20,288 nt of DNA from contig CAKQAD010000025.1 in the NCBI GenBank assembly GCA_934215545.1, forward strand, positions 1-20,288, read 5' to 3'. The position numbers and the translations under genes are program-made. This document shows, one piece after another, positions 1 to 8,144 of this stretch. The DNA comes from an uncultured Prevotella sp. Lineage in GTDB: Bacteria; Bacteroidota; Bacteroidia; Bacteroidales; Bacteroidaceae. Numbering within the stretch: position 1 is the first letter of the stretch; each line of letters begins with the position of its first letter. The notes under the pieces are model-generated. The model saw nothing but the letters and a program-made list of their open reading frames with translations. It was not told where the DNA came from and did no database searches.

Positions 1-663
<663 letters not shown>

Positions 664-683
664 TAACACATTAGAGATAAGGA

Positions 684-752
684 TGTTAGCAACAAGACAT
701 TAAAGCTACTTGTTACGATAAATTATCGTAGTCAAGCCACACCTTGCTAACA
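684..752 (+). other. Structured 3' untranslated segment after nifJ
   Basis: Nested complementary segments lie between the nifJ stop and its terminator. TGTTAGCAA (684-692) pairs with TTGCTAACA (744-752). Inside is a near-perfect palindrome, TACGATAA-A-TTATCGTA (714-730), flanked by CTTG (709-712) and CAAG (733-736). Another CAAG at 693-696 could pair with the same CTTG, so two alternative folds are possible. No reading frame explains it. It may be an RNA-stabilising 3' end, the body of a 3'-derived small RNA, or a DNA operator palindrome; the sequence does not decide. Confidence 0.45.
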
Positions 753-764
753 GCTAAATACATT

Positions 765-812
765 AAAAAACGACAGCATTGAAACCTAAAATTTCAATGT
801 TGTCGTTTTTTT
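765..812 (+). terminator. Rho-independent terminator after nifJ
   Basis: A 20-nt left arm (765-784, starting with six A) pairs with the right arm (792-811, ending in a T run) with a single G-T wobble and a 7-nt loop. The A run before and the T run after make it plausible in both directions. Confidence 0.85.
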
Positions 813-857
813 ATGCGCTTCAGAATATAAACAGTTTTTCAAAACCGACCAAAATAC

Positions 858-889
858 TTGTTCAGAAATTCAGTTTGCTGTATCTTTGC
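858..889 (+). promoter_or_regulatory. Bacteroidota-type promoter for murQ
   Basis: A -33 TTG (858-860) is separated by exactly 20 bp from TATCTTTGC (881-889), matching the Bacteroidota consensus TTTG-N19-21-TAnnTTTG. Transcription would start near 895, so the whole inverted-repeat element at 894-1124 would lie in the murQ 5' untranslated region. Confidence 0.75.
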
Positions 890-893
890 ATAA

Positions 894-1124
894 GATGCGC
901 CGTGGGCGCAATTTTGAGTTTTGAGATGCGCTGCGCGCAGTTTTGAGTTTTGAATTTTGAATTATTCTCGGCTTCGCCTGCGATTATGAGTTAATGATTT
1001 TTGAATTCAGAATTCGCAGCCTAAAACACCAACAGCGAAATTCACAACTGAATAATTCAAAATTGCCGAAGGCAATAACTCAAAACTCAAAATTCAAAAC
1101 TCAAAATTGCGCCCACGGCGCATC
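894..1124. repeat. Modular inverted-repeat element with short GC-rich palindromes
   Basis: The outer arms 894-925 and 1093-1124 are reverse complements at 31 of 32 positions and enclose 167 bp. Inside, runs of TTTTGAG/TTTTGAA on one side and CTCAAAA/TTCAAAA on the other alternate with short GC palindromes: GCGCC-GT-GGGCGC near 897-909, TGCGCTGCGCGCA near 927-939, and ATTGCC-GAA-GGCAAT near 1062-1076. The composition is unlike the flanking genes. No transposase or coding content is visible. The longest frame running into murQ (from 994) reads through this repeat and gives a low-complexity N-terminus, so it is not taken as coding. Confidence 0.85.
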
Positions 1125-1149
1125 TCAAAACTCAAAAATTCAGAAAGCT

Positions 1150-1971
1150 ATGGATAAGAGAATAACAGAACAGCCATCGCACTACGATCATCTCGAACAG
1201 ATGAGCGTGGCAGAGCTAACAGCAAATATAAACCACGAAAACCATGCTGTGCCCTTGGCAATAGACAAGGCACAGCCAGCCATCAACCAACTGATAACTG
1301 CTATCGAGCAAAAGCTGAAGGCTGGCGGACGATTGTTTTATGTGGGATGCGGCACGGGCGGACGCCTTGCCACCCTCGACACCATAGAGGTGCAAAACAC
1401 CTATGGCATTGATGGCACACAGATACAAGCCATATTTCCTGGAGGCATAGGTTGCCTTACGCAGACACGCGAGTCGAGAGAAGACGACATAAACGATAGC
1501 TGGCAGCAACTTCTCGACAAAGGCATAACTCCTTCCGACATTGTAGTGGGCGTATCGGCAAGTGGAACCACCCCATTCGTGCTTGCTGCATTGCGACACT
1601 GCCGTGAAAGCGGAATTGCTACGGGGTGTATAGTGAACAATCCAAACTCGCCAATTGCAGCAGAGGCAGATTATGCCGTGGAGGTTATCACCGGACCAGA
1701 ATTTGTTACTGGCAGCACAAGAATGAAAGCAGGCACATCGCAAAAGCTTATCTTCGACATGATAAGCACTACAGTGCAAATACGACTCGGACGTGTGGAA
1801 GGTAACAAAATGGTTAACGCCAAACTCATCAACCATAAGCTCATAGACCGTGCCGTGCGCATATTCATGGAGCGCAATACGCAATGCACCGACTACAACG
1901 AGGCCAAATCATTGATACTAAAGGCTGGTAGCGTAAAGAAGGCAGAGACTATGATTAAGGAGAGTAAATAA
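1150..1971 (+). CDS. murQ: N-acetylmuramic acid 6-phosphate etherase (MurQ)
   Basis: MurQ cleaves the D-lactyl ether of MurNAc-6-phosphate to GlcNAc-6-phosphate and D-lactate in cytoplasmic cell-wall recycling. The predicted 273-aa protein has the expected length. It carries a SIS sugar-phosphate domain, with GRLFYVGCGTGGRLATLD at 60-77, Glu80 in the position of the family's catalytic acid, and Glu111 in the REDD segment as probable counterpart of the second catalytic glutamate. The conserved ITGPEFVTGSTRMKAGTSQK and GRVEGNKMVNAK blocks follow. The frame stays open upstream to an ATG at 994, but those extra 52 residues are translated repeat; the ATG at 1150 gives the normal MurQ N-terminus (MDKRITEQPS). 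It appears monocistronic, with its own promoter about 260 bp upstream. No kinase, transporter or other recycling gene adjoins it. Confidence 0.95.
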   Translation: MDKRITEQPSHYDHLEQMSVAELTANINHENHAVPLAIDKAQPAINQLITAIEQKLKAGGRLFYVGCGTGGRLATLDTIEVQNTYGIDGTQIQAIFPGGIGCLTQTRESREDDINDSWQQLLDKGITPSDIVVGVSASGTTPFVLAALRHCRESGIATGCIVNNPNSPIAAEADYAVEVITGPEFVTGSTRMKAGTSQKLIFDMISTTVQIRLGRVEGNKMVNAKLINHKLIDRAVRIFMERNTQCTDYNEAKSLILKAGSVKKAETMIKESK

Positions 1972-1981
1972 AGGGAAATCC

Positions 1982-2092
1982 CGAATTAGAGAGAATTAAT
2001 AAAGCACTTTATGCTTGAGTGTTGGTTGCACCACACACAACAAAAACGCGCTGCTTATCTTATTCAAATTTTCTCTTATTCTCTCTAATTCG
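1982..2092. repeat. 15-bp perfect inverted repeat between convergent genes
   Basis: CGAATTAGAGAGAAT (1982-1996) is repeated as its exact reverse complement at 2078-2092, enclosing 81 bp. It lies between murQ (plus) and the Sel1-repeat gene (minus), whose 3' ends face each other. The spacing is long for a simple terminator. No gene or direct-repeat target duplication is evident. Confidence 0.7.
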
Positions 2093-2173
2093 AGACAAAA
2101 AAACAAAGTTGCTAGTTGGTCAGCGATATATTTCGGAACAAAACATCACTGGACAATAAATTGTGGAAGTATC

Positions 2174-2707
2174 TTAGTCTTCCAAGAAATTCAGTGTTTG
2201 CAACTTGCGCTTTGCCAAAGGATGACCTTCTCTATAGGCAATTCGATAATATTGCTTTGCTCTGTCGATATCTTTCTCTGTGCCATAACCATATTCCAAA
2301 GCCTCACCAACACGATAATAGCCATAAGGCAGGCGGCAGCTCTGATATAAGGCAAAAGCTCGCTCAAGATCTTTTGGCACTCCGTTGGTTCCCTTTCTGA
2401 AGATATCAGCAAGATTCGACTTTGCCAAATCATCACCAAGGTCGACAGCCTTCTGGTAATACTCTATGGCTTTGTCCATATCAACATCGGTGCATAAGCC
2501 ATCATTGTATATAATGCCGAGGTTATTAAGCACATCCGGATCGTTCATACACTCATTATCGGGTTCAAAGTCGGCTATATAGAGCAAGTCATAAACATAA
2601 TCCTCGGTAAAGCCATATTCATCTAAAGAGGCATTAGGATTAGTAACAAGATTGAACTCACGTCTGTTTACATCGGAACCAAATTCCTTCTTTTCTTTAT
2701 TTTCCAT
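2174..2707 (-). CDS. Sel1-like repeat (TPR-type) protein of unknown role
   Basis: This 177-aa protein has no signal peptide or membrane segment. After an acidic, polar N-terminus (1-55) it holds about three Sel1-like repeats: roughly 58-92 (NNLGIIYNDG then DKAIEYYQKAVDLGD), 94-128 (SNLADIFRKG then ERAFALYQS) and 129-165 (YYRVGEALEYGYGTEKDIDRAKQYYRIA). Each shows the alternating small and aromatic residues of paired helices. Such repeats are protein-interaction scaffolds, so a cytoplasmic binding role is reasonable, but no partner or pathway can be named. It stands alone: it converges on murQ and diverges from the flavoprotein gene at 3009. ATG at 2705-2707 is the only good start. Confidence 0.8.
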   Translation of the reverse strand: MENKEKKEFGSDVNRREFNLVTNPNASLDEYGFTEDYVYDLLYIADFEPDNECMNDPDVLNNLGIIYNDGLCTDVDMDKAIEYYQKAVDLGDDLAKSNLADIFRKGTNGVPKDLERAFALYQSCRLPYGYYRVGEALEYGYGTEKDIDRAKQYYRIAYREGHPLAKRKLQTLNFLED

Positions 2708-2833
2708 TGTCGTAGGTTTTTAAAATTAATATTTCTTACATTCGACATCAATGCCGAATTAGGTTAAGTGCAAAATTCGCATCAGGTAGTTTCAAATTGT
2801 GGTACATCATCAAAAAAACAAGCCGATTTTAGG

Positions 2834-2864
2834 TTTATACCCACAAAAATAGCATATATATTTG
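2834..2864 (+). promoter_or_regulatory. Candidate promoter for the flavoprotein gene
   Basis: TTTA (2834-2837), 19 bp, TATATTTG (2857-2864). The -7 element fits TAnnTTTG; the -33 element has one mismatch. Start would be near 2871, leaving a leader of about 135 nt. Nothing else distinctive is seen in the 301-bp divergent gap 2708-3008. Confidence 0.35.
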
Positions 2865-2874
2865 TTCTAACAAA
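2844..2874 (-). promoter_or_regulatory. Candidate promoter for the Sel1-repeat gene
   Basis: On the minus strand TTTG (complement of 2871-2874), 19 bp, then TATTTTTG (complement of 2844-2851) match the Bacteroidota consensus. The leader to the ATG would be about 130 nt. It overlaps the plus-strand candidate at 2834-2864. Confidence 0.45.
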
Positions 2875-3008
2875 GAAACATTGCAAAATCTTGCACACAA
2901 AGAAATTAATGTATAACTTTACATTGGTTTCGCTCACAAACATCATGCCTTGGTGCAAAAAACAGTGTTGAGCCAACAAAACTCTAAAAACCCATAATAC
3001 AAATTACA

Positions 3009-4250
3009 ATGACCAACCCTCCACTACGCATTGCCATCATCGGCGGCGGCGCGGCTGGCTATTTTGCTGCCATTGAAGCAAAGCGCAACTGCCCGTCGGC
3101 AGACATCACCATATTCGAGAAAAACCACAAGATGCTTGCCAAGGTAGAGATTACCGGTGGCGGACGCTGCAATCTTACCAATTCGTTCCGACAGATTAGC
3201 GATGCAAAGCATGCCTATCCACGCGGACACAAACTGATGAAGCGGCTATTCAAGATGTTCGATCATCACGATGCTTACGAATGGTTTGAACGTGAGGGTG
3301 TGAAGCTCATCACACAAGAAGACGAGTGTGTGTTTCCGGTGTCGCAAGACTCGCACAGCATCATCGATTGCCTCATGGGGCTTGCCTCGCACTTGGGTAT
3401 TAGACAGATGACACACCACTGCCTAACAGCAATATCGCAAAACAAGGACATGTCGCTACATCTTACATTCGGCAATGCAATGGAGGCCGACTACGACCGT
3501 GTTGCAATTACAACAGGTGGTAGTCCGAAGGGTGAAAGACTAAAGATGCATGCGGAATTAGGACATGAGATAGAAGCCCCTATACCATCGCTATTTACAT
3601 TTAACATCAAGGATAAGAAATTCCTGGAGCTGATGGGCACCGTTGTGGAGCCTGTCATTGCAACAATACCTGGCACTAAGTTGCGTGCCGAGGGTGCGCT
3701 GCTCATAACCCATTGGGGCATGAGCGGACCGGCGGCATTGAAATTGTCGTCGCATGCAGCCCGACTTCTGAACGAGCACCAGTATCAGTTGCCTGTTGCC
3801 ATTAACTGGACGGGCGACAGCCGACGCTCGACTGCCGAAGAAGAGATAGCCAATATAGTGACACAAAACTCGCAAAAGCAACTTGCCAACATACGGCCGC
3901 ACAACATCCCTACCCGATTATGGCACTACATATTACAACGTACAGGACATAGTGCAGAGCAACGCTGGGGCGAATTGAGCAAGAAAAGTCTGAACCGAAT
4001 CATTGAGACACTCACCAACGACATCTACCAGATAGCTGGCCGTGGCAAGGTACGCGACGAATTCGTTACCTGCGGCGGTGTGTCGCTTGCATCAATCAAC
4101 ATGCATACACTCGAGAGCAAAGTGTGCAGAGGTTTGTTCTATGCCGGCGAAGTGCTCGATGTGGATGCCATCACTGGCGGATTTAACCTGCAGGCAGCAT
4201 GGACAATGGGGCATGTGGTGGGGAAACATATCGTTGAGCCTCAACAATAA
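3009..4250 (+). CDS. FAD-dependent oxidoreductase of the BaiN/RdsA (HI0933, YhiN) family
   Basis: A 413-aa flavoprotein. The N-terminal Rossmann dinucleotide-binding motif is IAIIGGGAAG (8-17), followed by the family-typical KVEITGGGRCNLTN block (45-58). A middle region covers residues 190-290, with FTFNIKD and the ALLITHWGMSGPAAL segment. The C-terminal FAD-binding block contains CGGVSLASINMHTLESK, GLFYAGEVLDVDAITGGFNLQAAW and GHVVGKH. This is the complete architecture and the usual length of the family. Members bind FAD and are annotated as aminoacetone oxidase-like or, in some gut bacteria, as bile-acid-modifying enzymes (BaiN); the physiological substrate here is unknown and bile-acid activity should not be assumed. 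The protein appears cytoplasmic and monocistronic. Confidence 0.9.
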   Translation: MTNPPLRIAIIGGGAAGYFAAIEAKRNCPSADITIFEKNHKMLAKVEITGGGRCNLTNSFRQISDAKHAYPRGHKLMKRLFKMFDHHDAYEWFEREGVKLITQEDECVFPVSQDSHSIIDCLMGLASHLGIRQMTHHCLTAISQNKDMSLHLTFGNAMEADYDRVAITTGGSPKGERLKMHAELGHEIEAPIPSLFTFNIKDKKFLELMGTVVEPVIATIPGTKLRAEGALLITHWGMSGPAALKLSSHAARLLNEHQYQLPVAINWTGDSRRSTAEEEIANIVTQNSQKQLANIRPHNIPTRLWHYILQRTGHSAEQRWGELSKKSLNRIIETLTNDIYQIAGRGKVRDEFVTCGGVSLASINMHTLESKVCRGLFYAGEVLDVDAITGGFNLQAAWTMGHVVGKHIVEPQQ

Positions 4251-4277
4251 AAAGACATAATATTTTTCACAAACCCC

Positions 4278-4345
4278 AATCGGTCATTAGACCGAAATGG
4301 GTGAGTTATGATGATTTTTGGTTAAACAGAATCTGATGTCCGATT
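4278..4345. repeat. AATCGGTCATTAGA palindromic element, copy 1
   Basis: The 14-bp motif AATCGGTCATTAGA lies at 4278-4291. A degenerate reverse-complement arm, ATCTGATGTCCGATT (4331-4345), matches the expected ATCTAATGACCGATT at 13 of 15 positions. The motif also forms a local hairpin, CGGTC-ATTA-GACCG (4281-4294), with flanking CCC/GGG. It lies between the convergent genes 3009-4250 and 4439-5737. Related copies are at 10916-10966 and 12812-12867. Confidence 0.7.
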
Positions 4346-4365
4346 GGTGATAAAAGCAATTGGCA

Positions 4366-4398
4366 GATGGTTGTCGAGATTTTTCTCTAACAACCATC
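4366..4398 (+). terminator. Candidate terminator hairpin
   Basis: GATGGTTGT (4366-4374) pairs perfectly with ACAACCATC (4390-4398), with an inner GAGA/TCTC pair. A T-rich stretch follows on the plus strand from about 4403. It would serve the flavoprotein gene ending at 4250 and could also act on the convergent peptidase gene. Confidence 0.5.
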
Positions 4399-4438
4399 CG
4401 TCAATCTATTTTTAATGCCCCGTGATGTGGTTTTACGT

Positions 4439-5737
4439 CTACAGATTATAGAACTCGGTAAACACCTTCACAGAGTATTCATGGTCGCGCACGCTACCTG
4501 TTTCGCGGCAGCTATGCATGGCAAGAATAGCATTGCCCATATCTACACCACGCAAAGGTATCGACGAAGCAAGAATATTACCAAGTGTGCTACCACCCGC
4601 CACATCGCTATGATTTACGAAGCGCTGGCATGGCACGCCTGCCTTTGCACATATCGAAGCAAACACTGCAGCAGAGGCAGCATCGCTGGCATACTTCTGT
4701 GCAGCATTAAACTTTATCACAGGTCCACCGCCAAGCATCGGATGATTTGTAGGGTCGTACTTCTCCGGATAGTTGGGGTGCCATGCATGCGCATTGTCGG
4801 CAGAAATCATGAAGGCACGCTCCACAGCCTGATAGTATGCCTCCTCGCTATTGCTCTGTGCCAGAGCAATGCGCTTAAGCATAAAGGCAAGGAAAGGACT
4901 CGCTGCACCCTGTTTTGTCTGCGACCCAGTCTCTTCGTTGTCGAAGATAGCAAGCACCTGTGTTGTGTCTGTGTCGTGTGCTTGAAGCAATGCCTCCAAA
5001 CCCGCATAACACATCGAGAGGTCGTCGAGGCGACCCGACGAGATAAACTCATCGTGCATGCCAAAGGTGCATGCTGGAGTGGCATCGGCAAGATAGAGGT
5101 CGAAATCGAGAATATCTTCTGCCTTAACGGGGCATTGCTTGTTAAGCTCTTCCACAATAACATTCATTAGCATGTTGCCTGCCTCAAGCTCGCTCGTTAT
5201 CTGTCCAAGCAGCGGCAACACATCCTTCTGTCGACTCAGTTTAACGCCATCGTTCACCTGACGATTGAAGTGTATTGCAAGATTGCTAATTTGCAACAAC
5301 GGACGCTTTACATGCAGTAACATTGTAGTGGGTTGCATCACATCATTGCTACGCACTATTACACGTCCGGCAAGCGTCAGCGGGCGGTCGAACCATGTAG
5401 ACATGATCGGTCCGCCATACACCTCGGTGTTGAGTTTCACAAGTCCGCCCTCTGCAAGCATCTCGGCATTGGGCTTGATGCGGAATGTAGGTGAGTCGCA
5501 ATGGGCACAAATCATATGGAAACCAGCATCGGCAATAGGTGTGCCACCAATACGGAAGGCATAAACCGAAGAGTCGTTTTTAGTCACAAAGAAGCGGTCG
5601 CCAGCCTGCACCGCACCGAGCGGCATAGCAGGGTCGAGACGACGAAAGCCATGCTGCTCAAGCAGTTGGGTTATATTCTTAACAGCCAGGAAGTTCACTG
5701 GCGAAGCGTCAAGAAAGGAAAGAAGTCGGTTAATCAT
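4439..5737 (-). CDS. apeB: M18 family zinc aminopeptidase (aspartyl aminopeptidase type)
   Basis: A 432-aa cytosolic-type enzyme with no signal peptide that removes N-terminal residues, typically acidic ones in this family, from peptides. All expected metal-site segments are present: ICAHCDSPTFRIKP with His79 and Asp81; RLDDL with the probable bridging Asp238; FDNEETGS with Glu268-Glu269; ISADNAHAWHPNYP with Asp314; and the C-terminal AMHSCRE with His408. The length is normal. Its ATG lies 39 bp after the stop of the upstream M3 peptidase gene on the same strand, without an evident terminator between them, so they are probably cotranscribed. Substrate preference is inferred from the family only. 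Confidence 0.92.
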   Translation of the reverse strand: MINRLLSFLDASPVNFLAVKNITQLLEQHGFRRLDPAMPLGAVQAGDRFFVTKNDSSVYAFRIGGTPIADAGFHMICAHCDSPTFRIKPNAEMLAEGGLVKLNTEVYGGPIMSTWFDRPLTLAGRVIVRSNDVMQPTTMLLHVKRPLLQISNLAIHFNRQVNDGVKLSRQKDVLPLLGQITSELEAGNMLMNVIVEELNKQCPVKAEDILDFDLYLADATPACTFGMHDEFISSGRLDDLSMCYAGLEALLQAHDTDTTQVLAIFDNEETGSQTKQGAASPFLAFMLKRIALAQSNSEEAYYQAVERAFMISADNAHAWHPNYPEKYDPTNHPMLGGGPVIKFNAAQKYASDAASAAVFASICAKAGVPCQRFVNHSDVAGGSTLGNILASSIPLRGVDMGNAILAMHSCRETGSVRDHEYSVKVFTEFYNL

Positions 5738-5776
5738 TGGTTTAAAAATATTTTCGTTTTGTATTGTTGTGAAATA

Positions 5777-7915
5777 TTACAATCCTCTTGCCTTGAGCAA
5801 TCCTGATGCATCAGGAGTCTGCATACCGGTGAAGTCGGTGAACATAAGCATTTGGTCTTTGGTGTTGCCACGGCTGAGCACCTTTTCGCGGAAAGCCTTA
5901 CCTACAGCAGGGTTCAACGCACCATGCTTGTCAAAATAGTCGGCTACATTAACAGCGAGCACCTCAGTCCACAAATAGCTATAGTAGCCAGCAGCATAGC
6001 CACCGCCCCATACATGGTTGAAATACGATGTGCTATAGCGTGGTGGTATCTGCACATTGAGCAGTCCGGCATTGTGCAGCTGTTCCTTCTCGAAGGCACC
6101 AGCCATATATGGCGATGGCACCTCATCGGTGCTTATCTTATGCCATGCCAGGTCTACCCATGTGGCAGCAAGGTTCTCGCCGAGGGCATACGCTGTTTGG
6201 AAGTTGATGCTCTTGAGCATGCGTTCCTTGAGCTCAGCAGGCATTGGTTCGCCAGTCACAGTGTGGCGTGCATAGTTGTCGAACACCTCAGGGATTGTGG
6301 CAAAAGACTCATTAAATTGCGATGGCATCTCCACAAAGTCGCGTGCCACGGCTGTTCCCGACAGAGTGTTATACTGACAGTCGGAGAGGATGCCATGGAG
6401 TGCATGTCCAAACTCATGGAACATGGTGCACACCTCGTCCCAAGTAATAAGTGAAGGTTGTCCTTCTGGCGCCTTGGCATAGTTGCACACATTATATATT
6501 ATAGGCAACTGATGGCGCTGGCGGCTCTGCTTTGCAAAGGCGCTCATCCATGCACCGCCACGCTTTGTTGGGCGACGGAAGAAATCGCTATAGAAAAGAG
6601 CAATAGTCTTGCCATTAGAGTCGATAACCTCAAACACCTTCATGTCAGGGTGATATGTAGGAATATCGGTGCGCTGCTTGAAGCTAAGGCCATAGACTCT
6701 ATGAGCGGCATAGAACACACCATTAATCTGCACGCTATCGATATTGAAATAAGGCTTTACCTCGTCGTCGGTGATATTGAGCATCTCCTTCTTCATCTTG
6801 GCAGAATAGTAGAAGCGATCGTAGGGTTGCAATTTGAAATCCTTGCCTTCTGTCTGCTGGGCATACTGCTCAATGGCATTTGTTTCTGCATCGGCCTTTG
6901 GTGCATACTCCTTGATTAACTGCAACAGGAAGTTGTCTACATTCTTGGAGTTCTTTGCCATAGTCTTCTCGAGCGAATAGTCGGCATAACAATCATATCC
7001 CATTATCTTGCCCTTCTCAGCACGCAGCTTTGCCACCTCTGTAACAATAGGGAATGTGTTGAAATCAGGATTTGTACCGTCAGCACGATGTATGCTTGCC
7101 TCAAACACCTTGCGACGCAGGTCGCGATTTTGCAGACTTGCCAATATTGGCTGCTGTGTGGTATTTGTAATTACTATGCAGTATGGTGCCTTACCGCCAC
7201 GGCTCTCGGCGTCCTTCTTGCACATTGCAATATCGGCATCGCTAAGTCCGGCAAGCTGCTCTTGACTATCTACCCACACCACTGCGCTATTGGTGGCGGC
7301 GGGAAGCAGATTGCCCCACTGCTGCTCCAACTCAGAGAGACGCGAGTTGATTTGCTTCATACGCTCCATTTTTTCGGCAGGGAGCAAAGCACCTGAGCGT
7401 ACAAAACTCTTGTATATCTCTTCTGTGAGGCGCTGGTCTTCGCCCTTCAGCTTTTTATATTCATTGTCGTAGACATACTTTATGCGCTCAAAGAGTGGCT
7501 TATTGAAGCTTATCTCGTTTTCAAGGTCAACGAGCATTGACATTGCCTTCTCCTCGGTTTGTGCTATGATTGGAGTTTTATGGGCACTGGTAAGTCCGAA
7601 GAATATGTTTGTTACATTGTCGAGCAACACTCCACTCTCCTCAAAGGCGAGAATGGTGTTCTGGAAAGTAGCCTTTTTCTTATTGTCGACAATTTTCTTT
7701 ATATTCTCGCGCTGCTGCTTTATGGCTGCTTCTATGGCAGGAAGATAGTCGGTGTCTTGAATACGACTGAAGTCGGGAGCGCCAAAAGGCAGTGTGCTCT
7801 TCTGCAAAAGTGGATTCTGTCGTGATGCGCCAGAACCTTGAGCACTGGCTGTGGCAGGCATCTGCAATAGAGCAGTGGCCAAGCCTAAAGTAAGGAATGA
7901 TTTGTTTATTTTCAT
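5777..7915 (-). CDS. dcp: Exported M3 family zinc metallopeptidase, peptidyl-dipeptidase Dcp type
   Basis: A 712-aa protein. Residues 1-25 form a signal peptide: K at 2 and 5, hydrophobic LTLGLATALLQMP, then ATASA before Gln26, so it is predicted in the periplasm. The M3 catalytic motif is HEFGH at 500-504 within WDEVCTMFHEFGHALHG, and the third zinc ligand is probably Glu529 in DFVEMPSQFNES. Upstream, TYHPDMKVFEV and ALFYSDFFRRPTKRGGAWM are typical of the Dcp branch, which releases dipeptides from peptide C-termini. The C-terminal Y-rich segment (YFNHVWGGGYAAGYYSYLW) is also typical. It is the first gene of a probable operon with the M18 aminopeptidase. Dcp is preferred over OpdA or thimet oligopeptidase on these motifs, but the subfamily call is less sure than the fold. 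Confidence 0.9.
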   Translation of the reverse strand: MKINKSFLTLGLATALLQMPATASAQGSGASRQNPLLQKSTLPFGAPDFSRIQDTDYLPAIEAAIKQQRENIKKIVDNKKKATFQNTILAFEESGVLLDNVTNIFFGLTSAHKTPIIAQTEEKAMSMLVDLENEISFNKPLFERIKYVYDNEYKKLKGEDQRLTEEIYKSFVRSGALLPAEKMERMKQINSRLSELEQQWGNLLPAATNSAVVWVDSQEQLAGLSDADIAMCKKDAESRGGKAPYCIVITNTTQQPILASLQNRDLRRKVFEASIHRADGTNPDFNTFPIVTEVAKLRAEKGKIMGYDCYADYSLEKTMAKNSKNVDNFLLQLIKEYAPKADAETNAIEQYAQQTEGKDFKLQPYDRFYYSAKMKKEMLNITDDEVKPYFNIDSVQINGVFYAAHRVYGLSFKQRTDIPTYHPDMKVFEVIDSNGKTIALFYSDFFRRPTKRGGAWMSAFAKQSRQRHQLPIIYNVCNYAKAPEGQPSLITWDEVCTMFHEFGHALHGILSDCQYNTLSGTAVARDFVEMPSQFNESFATIPEVFDNYARHTVTGEPMPAELKERMLKSINFQTAYALGENLAATWVDLAWHKISTDEVPSPYMAGAFEKEQLHNAGLLNVQIPPRYSTSYFNHVWGGGYAAGYYSYLWTEVLAVNVADYFDKHGALNPAVGKAFREKVLSRGNTKDQMLMFTDFTGMQTPDASGLLKARGL

Positions 7916-8024
7916 ACGAGATGTTTGTTGTTATTATTCTTCTTGGCTATTGAGTATTGTAGCAATTCGGGGCAGGAAAGAACACTGTGAGCACTATGCC
8001 TGAATTAATGCTACAACATGCGAC

Positions 8025-8033
8025 GCAAATATA
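8025..8033 (-). promoter_or_regulatory. Candidate -7 element for the M3-M18 peptidase operon
   Basis: TATATTTGC on the minus strand fits TAnnTTTGc and lies about 110 bp upstream of the M3 peptidase ATG. No convincing -33 TTG is present at the right distance. Confidence 0.4.
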
Positions 8034-8097
8034 GCGAAAAAAAATCAAGTATAACGAATATTTATCGTCAAGATACCTAAATCAGATAAATATTAAT

Positions 8098-8106
8098 TAC
8101 CTTTGC
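8098..8106 (+). promoter_or_regulatory. Candidate -7 element for the rfbCDB operon
   Basis: TACCTTTGC matches the Bacteroidota -7 consensus and lies 38 bp upstream of the rfbC ATG. A -33 TTG is not obvious 19-21 bp upstream, so activation by another factor is possible. This promoter directly before rfbC implies that the transcript does not include an upstream rfbA. Confidence 0.5.
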
Positions 8107-8144
8107 ATGGTATATAAAGAAATACATACACAATTAACAGGTAT

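Noticed and set aside
1216..1884. Minus-strand open frame of 222 codons within murQ
   Set aside because: Cysteine- and histidine-rich translation without motifs; fully antisense to murQ.
2768..2971. Short frames on both strands in the gap 2708-3008
   Set aside because: Low-complexity translations over AT-rich promoter sequence, with no homologous motif or initiation context.
4415..5170. Long plus-strand open frame (251 codons) opposite the M18 peptidase gene
   Set aside because: It is antisense to a gene with all catalytic motifs in place and its translation has no recognisable domain; it is a shadow of the coding bias.
5852..6454. Plus-strand open frame of 200 codons opposite the M3 peptidase gene
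   Set aside because: Antisense to a complete metallopeptidase; the composition (rich in His, Cys, Ile) is typical of a reverse-strand shadow.
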